The notes under the pieces were generated by a model. It worked only from the letters and a program-made list of their open reading frames with translations. It did no database searches and was not told the origin of the DNA. The position numbers were made by a program, and so were the translations under genes. A stretch of 54,889 nt of DNA, taken from NCBI GenBank assembly GCA_031296165.1, contig JARLGF010000039.1:1-54889 (forward strand), read 5' to 3'. The DNA is from Occallatibacter sp. (GTDB lineage: Bacteria; Acidobacteriota; Terriglobia; Terriglobales; Acidobacteriaceae). Below, piece after piece: positions 34,126-42,680 of the stretch (the first letter of the stretch is position 1; every line of letters starts with the position of its first letter).

Positions 34126-37100
34126 TCAGAACTCGACTCTTGCTTGAAACGCAATCATGCGTGGAGAACTGTCTCCGCCAAGCCCAACACCGAGCAACCC
34201 GGTCGGAGGCGAAGTCGTGCCTTCCAGCGTGCCAAACTTTGCCGGTACATAGACTCCGGGCACACCTGCTTCCACATTGCTTGGCAAGGCGAAATTCGGA
34301 TGATTAAGCGCATTGAACATCTGTACATCGACGCGCAGGCTCTTGCCTTCTGCAAGCGGGATCTTCTTCGTCACATACACATCCGAGTCCGTGAAGCACG
34401 GCCCGCGCACCGTATTGCGTCCCGCGTCTCCAAACTGGCAGTTGGCCGCCGAGTTGCCGCCCGTGCAGGCGCCCGTCGTCGGATCGACAACAGAAACAAA
34501 CGCATCGGGATTCAGCCACTGCCGCGTGCCCATCACCGTAACGCCGCTGTAGGCTGTCTTGCGGTAGAGCGGCACCCCGGGAACGCGTCGTGCAAATTGC
34601 GGCCCGCTGGCTTGAAAAATTCCCTTGCCGTTTGCCGTGTAGGGCTGACTGAGTACGGAAAACGGAAGCCCGCTGTGAAAGAACGCCGTCTCGGAATACG
34701 ACCAGCCTCCCAGCACTGCGCGCAGCAGCGCATGGGATGACCTGAAGGGAATCCGGTAGATCCCGAAAGCCGAAATGTTGTGGCGCACATCATAGTCGCA
34801 GTTTCCATGCTGGCGTCTTAGTTCCCCCGGCAGCGGCGAAAGTATTCCCTGCGACGAAAACGACAGTAATCCCCCGTTCGACACCTCGTCCAGGCAATGG
34901 CTGAACGTATAGTTTCCGCGCAGTGTCAGCGTACCGATCTGCTCGTCAATGCTGGCCTGCAATCCGGAATAGCTGCTGCTGGCGCCGGTTTGAAACTCGT
35001 TCACGCTGCCGAATCGCTGGTCGAGAGGCTGCTTGTAAGCATACGGAGCAAAGCATCCGGCACAGACCGTCTGGTAGCCGTTCAACTCTACCTGGTACGG
35101 CTCATGCACGCCGCGTGTGCCCACGTAATCCACTCTTACCGCGCCGCGCGCGCCCACCTGCTGTTCAATCCCGAGGTTGTATTGGTAGTAGACAGGCGTC
35201 TTCAGCGTGCCGCTGGGAAACGTGTTCAGACTCACCGCCAGCGGGCATGTCGGCGCGCCCGCGGCTATGCCCGCGCAAGGCGCCGCCCCTGCCGAAAAAA
35301 CAGACTGAAAACTCCTCTCGGCGCTGCTGGCCGCATCCACCGCGCTGCCGGTCACATTCGGCGCAATTCCCGTTCCTCCCGCCTGCCCGCCGGTCCCGCC
35401 CACAAAAGTCGGCGCATACGGCGCATTGGTCGCCGCCAAATCGGCAATCTGCGTAGGAATCATGTCGTTGAAAACGCCAACACCCGCATGGATCGCCGTC
35501 CCCGATGCAACCTGGTAGGCCGCGGAAATGCGCGGTTGCCAAATCAGCAGTGGCGTCGCCGGAAACAGCGTGCGCACGTTGCTCTCAATCGCCTGATCCA
35601 GAGGCTGGCCGATATCGTGAGACATATCCTGAAACGATCCCGCCGGCCGAGCAAATCGTCCCTGCTGATTCACTGGATTGGTATTCCACGTTGCCCGCAC
35701 GCCGGCGGTCAGCATCGTGCGCTCCGTCGGCTTGTACATGTCCATGGCATAAAAATCCAGATTGCCCGCCGACACGCGCTCCTTCAGCGCAACCGAAAAT
35801 GTCTTGCTTGCCGTATACGCTGTGCCATAGGTGAACTGGGCCAGATCGTTATAGACAACAGTTGGCACAGTTCCTTCCCCCAGGTCGTAATCGCTTACAT
35901 CCACACGCCGCGTATTCACTCCGAACTTGTAGGTATTTCGCTCCAGCGTCCAAATCAGGTTGTCGTTGATCTGCCACTGCGTCACCTTGCGCCCCTGCGG
36001 ATAGGTATTGTCGTTGCCTCCGATCGTCGTGAACGGCGCGCTGCTGCTGCCCGCCGCAAGCACTATGGGGAAGGCCTGCACCACCTGCGCAAAATGGTCC
36101 GGCTCAAAGACGCTCGCATACCAGCTCGCGCCCGGATTGAACTGGTTCAACAGGTTCGCATTGAACACATGCGTGTAGCCGGCAACCAGCGTGTATTGCG
36201 GCTGCGGCGAGTAGGAGTTGAACATGGGGTTGATCCCATCGGTATAGGCCGCCTGTAAACCCGTATCCTGCTGGTAGCGGTACCAGACGCTGTTGTTCCT
36301 GTCGATCGTGTGGTCGATCTTCACCACCACCAGATTCTCGCTGTCGCTGTTGGTCAGCGACTCTTGCCGCTGATGCGCGCAGCCGCTTCCGTTGAAGAGA
36401 CTGCCGCTCGTCTGCGTGCCGGGCAGCAGCGCTCCGCTCGCGTCCAGAGGACACGAACTCACCGCCACCGGGGTCCCGGCCGTGTTGCCGTAGAGCTTGA
36501 ACATCGACTGGTAGAATCCAATCTGCCCAGGCTGCGCCGGCATCGCGTCTCCTGTAATTGGATCGCTCCCGCCCACCGCCAGTTGGCCCAGCACATACTG
36601 CTGATACGCCGCCGAGGGAACCACCGTCTGCGTCACCAATGGCAGCGCAATCCGTATTCCCTCGTAGTGCGCAAAAAAGAATAGCTTGTCCCGCCTGATC
36701 GGCCCGCCCACGCTCGCTCCAAATTCATTCACCGTCGAGCGCGGCTTGTGCGCCGCGTTGCCTGCCGTATCGTTCGCGTGCAGAAAATAGTTCTCCGCGT
36801 TCAGCTGCGAGCCGTTCCATGTCTCGTACAAATCGCCGTGCCACCGGTTGCTTCCCGACTTAGTAAAGTAATTCACCTGCGACGCGCCATATCTCCCCTG
36901 ATCGACGGCGTATGAATTCGTATTCACCGTCGCTTCTTCCACCGCATCCAGGCCGATCACCAGGTTCGTCGATAAGCCGATATTCAGTCCCAGCCACGGA
37001 TCGTTCGTGTCGTACCCGTCCAGAATATAGCCGTTCGACGTAGCGGGAAGACCGTTGAACTCCACGTTGCCGTACCCCCCCGAGGCCTTGGCGTCGTTGG

Positions 37101-37626
37101 ATGAGCCCGCGGTATTCATCAGCGCTCCCGGCGCAAACTGCACAACATAGGTCAAATCCTGCCCGGGGTTGGGAAGGCTCGCAATCGTTTTGCTCTCCAG
37201 CGTTGTCGTGGTGTTCGGATTCTCCAGGCTGAGCAGCTCCTGCTGCGACCTCACCTCCACGCTCTGCGATGCGGAGGCCAACTGCAGCGTCAGATTCTGC
37301 GTCGCCGTGCGTCCCACTTCCACTGAAACCGGCTGCGGCTTCTGCTCCGCGTAACCGCTCGCCCGCACCGTCACCACATACCTGCCCGGATTCACCTGCG
37401 AAAACAAATAACGGCCGTCTCCGTTGCTTTCCATCTCACGGCTGGCAGCCGTATCCAGATTGGTCGCCGTCACCGTCGCATGAGGCACTGCCCCGCCTGT
37501 TGCGTCCGTCACCGTCCCGCTCAGAGCGCTCGACGTGCCGCTCTGCGAATGTAATAACTGGCAATTAACTATAGTTAACATCGAAAAATAAATGAATAAG
37601 TTCCTTATAACTCGCCTCGATAACAT
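34126..37626 (-). CDS. TonB-dependent receptor, Oar-like, with carboxypeptidase-regulatory N-terminal domain
   Basis: GGAGG lies 7 nt before ATG 37626. The signal peptide is MLSRRVIRNLFIYFSMLTIV, ending near HSQS. Residues about 32-115 form a carboxypeptidase-regulatory-like domain (SGTVTDATGGAVPHATVTAT, PGRYVVTVRASGY). A plug (about 125-240) with PNPGQDLTYVVQFAPG and a long beta-barrel follow, ending FQARVEF, the terminal aromatic expected of an outer-membrane barrel. Total 1,166 residues fit Oar-like receptors. It lies 66 bp after mntH on the same strand. Its signal-peptide codons contain a copy of the palindrome found before mntH, so a metal-uptake role is inferred. The ligand is otherwise unknown. 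Confidence 0.9.
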   Translation of the reverse strand: MLSRRVIRNLFIYFSMLTIVNCQLLHSQSGTSSALSGTVTDATGGAVPHATVTATNLDTAASREMESNGDGRYLFSQVNPGRYVVTVRASGYAEQKPQPVSVEVGRTATQNLTLQLASASQSVEVRSQQELLSLENPNTTTTLESKTIASLPNPGQDLTYVVQFAPGALMNTAGSSNDAKASGGYGNVEFNGLPATSNGYILDGYDTNDPWLGLNIGLSTNLVIGLDAVEEATVNTNSYAVDQGRYGASQVNYFTKSGSNRWHGDLYETWNGSQLNAENYFLHANDTAGNAAHKPRSTVNEFGASVGGPIRRDKLFFFAHYEGIRIALPLVTQTVVPSAAYQQYVLGQLAVGGSDPITGDAMPAQPGQIGFYQSMFKLYGNTAGTPVAVSSCPLDASGALLPGTQTSGSLFNGSGCAHQRQESLTNSDSENLVVVKIDHTIDRNNSVWYRYQQDTGLQAAYTDGINPMFNSYSPQPQYTLVAGYTHVFNANLLNQFNPGASWYASVFEPDHFAQVVQAFPIVLAAGSSSAPFTTIGGNDNTYPQGRKVTQWQINDNLIWTLERNTYKFGVNTRRVDVSDYDLGEGTVPTVVYNDLAQFTYGTAYTASKTFSVALKERVSAGNLDFYAMDMYKPTERTMLTAGVRATWNTNPVNQQGRFARPAGSFQDMSHDIGQPLDQAIESNVRTLFPATPLLIWQPRISAAYQVASGTAIHAGVGVFNDMIPTQIADLAATNAPYAPTFVGGTGGQAGGTGIAPNVTGSAVDAASSAERSFQSVFSAGAAPCAGIAAGAPTCPLAVSLNTFPSGTLKTPVYYQYNLGIEQQVGARGAVRVDYVGTRGVHEPYQVELNGYQTVCAGCFAPYAYKQPLDQRFGSVNEFQTGASSSYSGLQASIDEQIGTLTLRGNYTFSHCLDEVSNGGLLSFSSQGILSPLPGELRRQHGNCDYDVRHNISAFGIYRIPFRSSHALLRAVLGGWSYSETAFFHSGLPFSVLSQPYTANGKGIFQASGPQFARRVPGVPLYRKTAYSGVTVMGTRQWLNPDAFVSVVDPTTGACTGGNSAANCQFGDAGRNTVRGPCFTDSDVYVTKKIPLAEGKSLRVDVQMFNALNHPNFALPSNVEAGVPGVYVPAKFGTLEGTTSPPTGLLGVGLGGDSSPRMIAFQARVEF
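37565..37578. promoter_or_regulatory. Palindrome TTAACTATAGTTAA inside the TonB receptor gene
   Basis: The 14-bp perfect palindrome is the same as the core of 39076-39091. It encodes codons 16-21 (MLTIVN) of the receptor. Being 48-61 bp after the start codon, it could block elongation or RNA polymerase if bound by the nearby DtxR-family regulator. Confidence 0.55.
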
Positions 37627-37653
37627 CGGAAAACCTCCAGGGGAAAGAAAGAC

Positions 37654-37696
37654 CTAGAGCATTTTTCGGAATTGGTGTATTCCGAAAATGCTCTAG
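37654..37696. terminator. Hairpin at the end of mntH (type-2 repeat, short form)
   Basis: CTAGAGCATTTTTCGGAAT (37654-37672) pairs with ATTCCGAAAATGCTCTAG (37679-37696) with one bulged T and a 6-nt loop. The right arm contains the mntH stop codon TAG. It is related to 531-605 and 24824-24938 and lies between mntH and the receptor, where it may limit read-through. Confidence 0.6.
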
Positions 37697-39054
37697 CGGC
37701 CCATCGCCGTCTCAATCAGCAACCACACATTGAGCCCCGCAATCAGGACAGCCGTTAGCCACGCCAGCACTTGCAGCCAGCGCGCATTCACAAACTCGCC
37801 CATGATTTTCCTGCTGCCGGTAAACATCACCAGAGGAACCACGGCAAAGCTCAGTTGCAAAGACAGAATCACCTGGCTGAAAATCAGCAGCTTTTCCGTG
37901 CCCTGCTCGCCGGTAATCGCAACCACGATGATCGTGGGAATAATGGCCAGCGAACGGGTAATGATCCTCCGCAGCCACGGCGACAGCTTGATGTGGATGA
38001 AGCCCTCCATCACCACCTGTCCGGCCAGAGTTCCCGTGATCGATGAGTTCTGCCCGCTCGCCAGCAGCGCCACTGCAAACAACGTGCTCGCGCCAGCCGC
38101 GCCCAGCAATGGACTCAGCAGCTTGTAGGCGTCCTCAATCGCCGCTACCTCGTAGTGCCCGCTGCGATGGAACACCGCCGCCGCCACAATGAGAATCGCC
38201 GCATTCACAAACAACGCCACCGTCAGCGCCAGCGCGGAGTCGATGTTGGACATGAAAATGGCTTCGCGCTTGCCCTCCGGCGTCCGCTTGTAGCGCCGGC
38301 TCTGCACAATCGACGAATGCAGATATAGGTTATGCGGCATTACCGTTGCTCCCAGAATCCCGATCGCGATGTACAGCATGTCCGGGTTGGTCACAATCGA
38401 CGCCGAGGGAATAAACAGATTGCGCAGCACCGGCCCGAACTCCGGCCTTGACAGAAACAGTTGCACGCCGAACATCGCGATAATCGTACCGATCAGCGTA
38501 ATCACCAGCGCCTCCACATAGCGGAAACCCCAGCGCTGCATCAGCAGAATCAGCAGCACGTCCAGCCCGGTAATCAGCACGCCGTAGAACAGCGGAATAT
38601 GAAACAGAAGATTCAGAGCAATCGCCGAACCGATCACTTCGGCCATGTCGCAGGCGGCGATCGCGATCTCCGCGCCCACCCACAGCACAAAACTCGCCCT
38701 CGGTCCGTAGCTCTGGTGGCAAACCTGCGCCAGGTCCCGCTCCGTCGCCACCCCCAACTTCAGGCTCAGGCTCTGCAGCAGAATCGCCATCAGGTTCGAC
38801 GCCATGATGACGAACAGCAGCGTGTAGCCAAACCGCGATCCGCCGGCAATGTCGGTGGCCCAGTTGCCGGGGTCCATGTAACCTACTGAAATCAGAAATC
38901 CCGGTCCAAGAAACCCCAGCAGCCGCCGCCACGTGACCGGCGATTGCGAAATGCCGACGCTGGCATGAACCTCCGGCAGTGATGGAACCAGATGCTCGGG
39001 GTCCGGCGCCAGGCCGGGAAGAACCGGAAGGGGGGCAAAGTCCTCTGGACTCAT
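37693..39054 (-). CDS. mntH: NRAMP-family divalent metal transporter (MntH)
   Basis: Proton-driven uptake of Mn2+/Fe2+ across the inner membrane. Hydrophobic segments fill the protein. Metal-binding signatures are MDPGNWATDIAGG in helix 1 and VMPHNLYLHSSIVQSR in helix 6, the canonical Asp-Pro-Gly-Asn and Met-Pro-His sets. I choose ATG 39054 (MSPEDFAPLPVL, about 453 residues), since the ATG at 39072 lies only 3 bp from the palindrome and would leave almost no leader. The regulator gene ends 61 bp upstream. The stop codon is in the terminator-like hairpin. Confidence 0.93.
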   Translation of the reverse strand: MSPEDFAPLPVLPGLAPDPEHLVPSLPEVHASVGISQSPVTWRRLLGFLGPGFLISVGYMDPGNWATDIAGGSRFGYTLLFVIMASNLMAILLQSLSLKLGVATERDLAQVCHQSYGPRASFVLWVGAEIAIAACDMAEVIGSAIALNLLFHIPLFYGVLITGLDVLLILLMQRWGFRYVEALVITLIGTIIAMFGVQLFLSRPEFGPVLRNLFIPSASIVTNPDMLYIAIGILGATVMPHNLYLHSSIVQSRRYKRTPEGKREAIFMSNIDSALALTVALFVNAAILIVAAAVFHRSGHYEVAAIEDAYKLLSPLLGAAGASTLFAVALLASGQNSSITGTLAGQVVMEGFIHIKLSPWLRRIITRSLAIIPTIIVVAITGEQGTEKLLIFSQVILSLQLSFAVVPLVMFTGSRKIMGEFVNARWLQVLAWLTAVLIAGLNVWLLIETAMGR

Positions 39055-39075
39055 ACAAAAAGTATCCCACATTTA

Positions 39076-39091
39076 GTTAACTATAGTTAAC
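39076..39091. promoter_or_regulatory. 16-bp palindromic operator GTTAACTATAGTTAAC before mntH
   Basis: The sequence is an exact dyad, GTTAACTA/TAGTTAAC, in the 61-bp gap between the DtxR-family gene and mntH. It includes TATAGT, a fair -10 element for the minus strand. The surrounding stretch is strongly A/T rich, unlike the rest of the region. Position and symmetry suit a dimeric metalloregulator. Confidence 0.65.
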
Positions 39092-39115
39092 ATTTTTTCT
39101 TATATTTAATTACTA

Positions 39116-39781
39116 TTAAACATCGCACCTCAACCAGATCGCCTCCGCTGCCGGATGTCCCAGAATACAACTCACCTTATCTAACTCAATCAAAACGGTT
39201 TGATCGTAGTTCTGTTTCGCCACCCGCAGCTTTTTTCCGGGCCCGATCCCCGCCTGATGCAGAAACAGCAACAGCTTGGGGTCGCGCTCGTGCAGGCTGA
39301 TCACCGTGTACTGCTGCCCCTCTGCCGCCTCTGACAGCGGCACCTCGCCGCGCCGTTTCCGTTCCGCGGGACTCACCGGCAGCACTGAATTCCCGTGGGG
39401 ACAGGCCCCGCCCTCGCCCAGTTTCTCCCTCAGTTTCGCCTCGAAAGCCGGAGAAACGGCGTGCTCCAGCCGCTCCGCCTCTTCGTGGATCTCGTGCCAC
39501 TCCATCCCGAAAATCTCGCTCAACATGCGCTCGATCAGGTGGTGCCGCAGCGCGGTGCGATAGGCCGTCTCGCGTCCCGTCGCGGTCAGCCGCACTATCC
39601 CATCCGCGCCCACCTCCACAAACCCATCCCGCTTCAGCCGTTTCAGCGCCATGGTCACCGCCGGCGCAGACACTTCAAGCCAATGCGCCAGCACCGCCGG
39701 AATCACCTCGCGCCCTTCGGCCTCAGCCTCAAGGATTGCTTTCAGGTAGTTCTCTTTCGATACGTAAAGCGAGTCTTTCAT
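39116..39781 (-). CDS. DtxR/MntR-family metal-dependent transcriptional regulator
   Basis: The 221-residue protein has a winged HTH (LKAILEAEAEGREVIPAVLA, then VSAPAVTMALKRLKRDGFVE), a dimerisation and metal domain (HHLIERMLSEIFGMEWHEIH, with EEAERLEHAVS), and a C-terminal SH3/FeoA-like domain (about 145-221; YTVISLHERDPKLLLFLHQA). It would bind DNA when loaded with Mn2+ or Fe2+ and shut off uptake. The immediate target is mntH, and by the shared palindrome the TonB receptor. Metal choice (Mn or Fe) cannot be fixed from sequence; pairing with NRAMP favours manganese. Confidence 0.92.
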   Translation of the reverse strand: MKDSLYVSKENYLKAILEAEAEGREVIPAVLAHWLEVSAPAVTMALKRLKRDGFVEVGADGIVRLTATGRETAYRTALRHHLIERMLSEIFGMEWHEIHEEAERLEHAVSPAFEAKLREKLGEGGACPHGNSVLPVSPAERKRRGEVPLSEAAEGQQYTVISLHERDPKLLLFLHQAGIGPGKKLRVAKQNYDQTVLIELDKVSCILGHPAAEAIWLRCDV

Positions 39782-39923
39782 AGGAGCTCTGCATCCACTC
39801 TAAACGCTGCGAGTGCGCGGATCGCGCGCGTCCCCAACTATATCTGAGTGCTCCGGGCGCCACCGTCGCTACGAAAATTCGTCCCTTCCACCACTCCCCT
39901 AGAAATAATTCCCTGAAATCCCC

Positions 39924-39950
39924 TTGACAGATCATTCGATTCTTATGTTA
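39924..39950 (+). promoter_or_regulatory. Promoter of blaI
   Basis: TTGACA (39924-39929) is a consensus -35. TATGTT at 39945-39950 (15-base spacing) or GTTACA at 39947-39952 (17-base spacing) could serve as -10. The start would fall about 8-10 bases before ATG 39965, so the mRNA is nearly leaderless; no Shine-Dalgarno sequence is present. Confidence 0.5.
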
Positions 39951-39962
39951 CATTCAGTAACA
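39946..39962. promoter_or_regulatory. BlaI-type operator
   Basis: TGTTAC-ATTCA-GTAACA is a perfect 6-bp dyad with a 5-bp centre. It overlaps the -10 region and the transcription start, right before the blaI start codon. BlaI/MecI operators are dyads of TACA/TGTA type; this one fits an autoregulated switch. Confidence 0.6.
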
Positions 39963-39964
39963 CT

Positions 39965-40393
39965 ATGGCAAGTAACACTCCACCAACGCACGACCCCGCC
40001 GAACTGGGAGAACTGGAGCGCAGCATTCTCCTCATCGTCTGGCGCACCGGCTCGGCAACGGCAGACCAGGTACGCGAAGAGCTGGGCCGTCCCCTCAAGG
40101 ACTCCACCATCCGCACCGTTCTGCGCCGGCTTGAAGAGAAGGGCTATCTCGCCCATTCCGTCGATAACCGCACCTTTCTTTACCGTCCTGCTCAGTCCCG
40201 GCAGCGGGTCGCCGGCCGCGCCGTCAAGCGCATCGTCGACTGGTTCTGCGAGGGCTCGGTCGAAGCGCTGCTGGTCGGCATGGTCGACTCCAAGGTCCTC
40301 GATCGCGCCGAATTGCAGCGCCTTGCAGACCGCATCGCCGCCGCACAGAAAAACACCCCTGACGAAAAAGTAAACAAGGAGGGAAAACCATGA
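39965..40393 (+). CDS. BlaI/MecI/CopY-family transcriptional repressor
   Basis: The 142 residues show a winged helix (about 12-85): ELGELERSILLIVWRTGSAT, ADQVREELGRPLKDSTIRTV, RRLEEKGYL. The C-terminal dimerisation helix region begins SRQRVAGRAVKRIVDWF. Repressors of this family are normally cleaved after signalling by an M56 protease, which is encoded next, overlapping by ATGA. The lack of a beta-lactamase gene here means the target may be only the operon itself or genes elsewhere. Confidence 0.93.
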   Translation: MASNTPPTHDPAELGELERSILLIVWRTGSATADQVREELGRPLKDSTIRTVLRRLEEKGYLAHSVDNRTFLYRPAQSRQRVAGRAVKRIVDWFCEGSVEALLVGMVDSKVLDRAELQRLADRIAAAQKNTPDEKVNKEGKP

Positions 40394-42555
40394 TTCCATC
40401 CCTGATTCCCGTGTTGATTGAAGCCGCCCTCAGGGCGCTGGTTCTCGCGCTCGCTGTTTGGGCTGGACTGCGCCTCTTGCGTGTCGGCAATGTCCTGGCG
40501 CAGAAGACCGTCTGGGGCCTGGTGTTGGCCGCTGCCTTCCTCATGCCGCTGCTCATGCCGCTCATCGCGCGCTGGCAATGGATGCCCGCCGCGGCCGTCC
40601 GTGTGCCTGCCTGGAATCAACCGGCCGCTGCTCAGCCGGCTCAGCCCGCGCCTGCTTCCTCCACTCTCGAGGCTCGGCCCGTCCTATCCGCGCCGCATCG
40701 GGTCTCCCCGGCTCCTGAGTCCCCCTCCGCGCCGGGAGACCGCTTCCCAGCTCCGCTCATCTCCAGTTCGGAGTTCGATACGCCGCCCGCTTCCCGCGAT
40801 TTTGGCAATCCCGCCGCTGTACCGCAAACCAGTCTGCGCCATGTCCTTCTTGAGCCGGTTCTCCTTGGCTGGCTTCTCTATCTCGGCGTCTCTGCCGCTT
40901 TGCTCGTGCGCCTCTGCTTTGGCCTGGGCTTCGCTGCCCGGCTGTGGTGGACGGCCAGGCCCGTCCTCTGGACGCACCAGTTTCCCTTGCCCGCGGGTCT
41001 CCGTCTGCGCTCCACTCCGCGTGTCGCCTCGCCGGTCGCCATCGGCTCCGGCATCCTTCTGCCCATCAACTACGAGGCCTGGGACGCGGAGAAGCTTCGC
41101 GTCGTGCTGGCCCATGAATATTCCCACATTCGCCAGGGAGACTTCTATCTGCAGATTCTTGCCAGACTCTACGCCTCTCTGTTCTGGTTCAGCCCGCTGG
41201 GCTGGTGGCTACAGCGGAAGCTTTCCGATTTAGGCGAGGCCATCAGCGACCGCGCCGGCCTGGAACACGCCGCAAGCCGCTCTTCGTATGCCCAGGTCCT
41301 TCTTGAATTCGCGGCCCTGCCGCGCCCAACCTTGATAGGAGTAGCCATGGCTCGCAGCAGCAGTCTTTCTGGTCGCATCGACCGGTTTCTTAACGAATCC
41401 ACCTTCCGTCTCTGCTTTACCGGCAGCCGCCGGCGCGCATTTGTCGCCGTGTTGCTGGTTCCCGTAGCCCTGTTCGCGGCCACCGCTCTCATCCGCGTGG
41501 AAGCGGCAGCCTCGGCCCAGCCCGCAGCGCCGGTCCGCGCCGCGCTCCAGGTCCTGGTAAATCCACAGTCCGCACACGCACCGGTCGCTCTCATAGAACC
41601 CGTCGCTCCAACAGGTACGGTCTCCGCTCCCGCACCCATTGGGGCTCCTGCGCCGGTCGCTCCCATAGCGCCCCTCGTGGAAATCGCCGGTCTTCCGGCT
41701 CGTGGGTTCCTGGTCGGTCCCTTGCACGCGCTTCTCGGTGGTTCCATACGCGCGGGCGATTCGGATCGCGGCGCTGAAGCCACCTTTGAGCGCACTCTCT
41801 CGGTCAGCGGACAGGTCGAGCTTTCCGTCGCCACCGGCTCCGGCAACATCCACCTCACCCGCGGCAGCGACAGCAGCATCCACATCCACGGCACCGTCAA
41901 GGCAAACGAGGGCGGATACGAAGAGCAGGTTCGCCAGGTCGCCGCCAATCCTCCCATCGAGCAAACCGGCAACATCGTCCACATCGGCCCGCACCAGGGC
42001 AGCCAGGATGAGAACCTGCGCCACATCAGCATCAGTTATGAGATCACGGCACCGGCCAACGCCATTCTCAAAGCCAGTTCCGGCTCCGGCAACATCACCG
42101 ACGACGGCATCGGCCAGCAGGCCAAACTCACCACCGGCTCCGGCAACATCCACGCCACTGGCCTGCGTTCGGGCTTTGACGCTCAAACCGGTTCCGGCAA
42201 CATATACGTCGAGCAGAGCGGCCAAGGCGAAGTCAGAGCTCAGACCGGCTCCGGCGACCTTGAAGTGAAAGGCGTACTGGGCGGGCTGAAAGCCCAAACC
42301 GGCTCCGGCAACATCAAGATCAACGGAACCCCGACTGCGGACTGGAAGCTGCAAACCGGCTCCGGTGACGTCGAACTCTGGACCGGCAGCGCGCCGCTTA
42401 CCATCGACGCCTCCTATGGCTCCGGCGGCTTGCACACGGACCGCGAGATGCTCACCCAGGGTTCATCCGATCACCACCACACCACCGGCAAGCTGAACGG
42501 CGGCGGTCCCTTGGTTCGCATTGGAACCGGTTCCGGCGAAATTCGCGTTCATTAG
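40390..42555 (+). CDS. BlaR1/M56-type membrane metalloprotease fused to a repeat-rich C-terminal domain (DUF4097-like)
   Basis: Membrane segments are about 14-30, 43-60, 155-178 and 350-368. The zinc motif HEYSH (242-246) sits in the usual cytoplasmic loop, with downstream EAISDRAGLEHA providing the third ligand. Residues about 370-455 are Pro/Ala rich. From about 465 to the end (721) there are at least six TGSGNI/TGSGDV-type repeats (for example SVATGSGNIHLTRG, DAQTGSGNIYVE, KAQTGSGNIKING), like DUF4097 beta-solenoids. In BlaR1 the outer part is a penicillin-binding sensor; here it is replaced. The start overlaps the blaI stop. Confidence 0.88.
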   Translation: MIPSLIPVLIEAALRALVLALAVWAGLRLLRVGNVLAQKTVWGLVLAAAFLMPLLMPLIARWQWMPAAAVRVPAWNQPAAAQPAQPAPASSTLEARPVLSAPHRVSPAPESPSAPGDRFPAPLISSSEFDTPPASRDFGNPAAVPQTSLRHVLLEPVLLGWLLYLGVSAALLVRLCFGLGFAARLWWTARPVLWTHQFPLPAGLRLRSTPRVASPVAIGSGILLPINYEAWDAEKLRVVLAHEYSHIRQGDFYLQILARLYASLFWFSPLGWWLQRKLSDLGEAISDRAGLEHAASRSSYAQVLLEFAALPRPTLIGVAMARSSSLSGRIDRFLNESTFRLCFTGSRRRAFVAVLLVPVALFAATALIRVEAAASAQPAAPVRAALQVLVNPQSAHAPVALIEPVAPTGTVSAPAPIGAPAPVAPIAPLVEIAGLPARGFLVGPLHALLGGSIRAGDSDRGAEATFERTLSVSGQVELSVATGSGNIHLTRGSDSSIHIHGTVKANEGGYEEQVRQVAANPPIEQTGNIVHIGPHQGSQDENLRHISISYEITAPANAILKASSGSGNITDDGIGQQAKLTTGSGNIHATGLRSGFDAQTGSGNIYVEQSGQGEVRAQTGSGDLEVKGVLGGLKAQTGSGNIKINGTPTADWKLQTGSGDVELWTGSAPLTIDASYGSGGLHTDREMLTQGSSDHHHTTGKLNGGGPLVRIGTGSGEIRVH

Positions 42556-42565
42556 GCCCATAGCC

Positions 42566-42592
42566 GCGGGCCGGCATCACCGCCCGGCCCGC
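42566..42592. terminator. GC-rich hairpin after the M56 gene
   Basis: GCGGGCCGG (42566-42574) and CCGGCCCGC (42584-42592) form a perfect 9-bp stem 11 bp after the stop. No T run follows, so it may serve the opposing gene too or act only as an mRNA 3' end. Confidence 0.4.
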
Positions 42593-42680
42593 GCACTTCT
42601 TCCGCAGGCAGGTCAAAACCCCGCAAAAAGATCTCGTCTGACCTTCCCTCTATGTTTTTTCAGGTAACTGCCCACAGGCT

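Noticed and set aside
34897-36258. Plus-strand open frame of 453 codons inside the TonB receptor gene
   Set aside because: Arg/His/Gln-rich mirror of beta-barrel codons; GC-skewed third positions explain its length.
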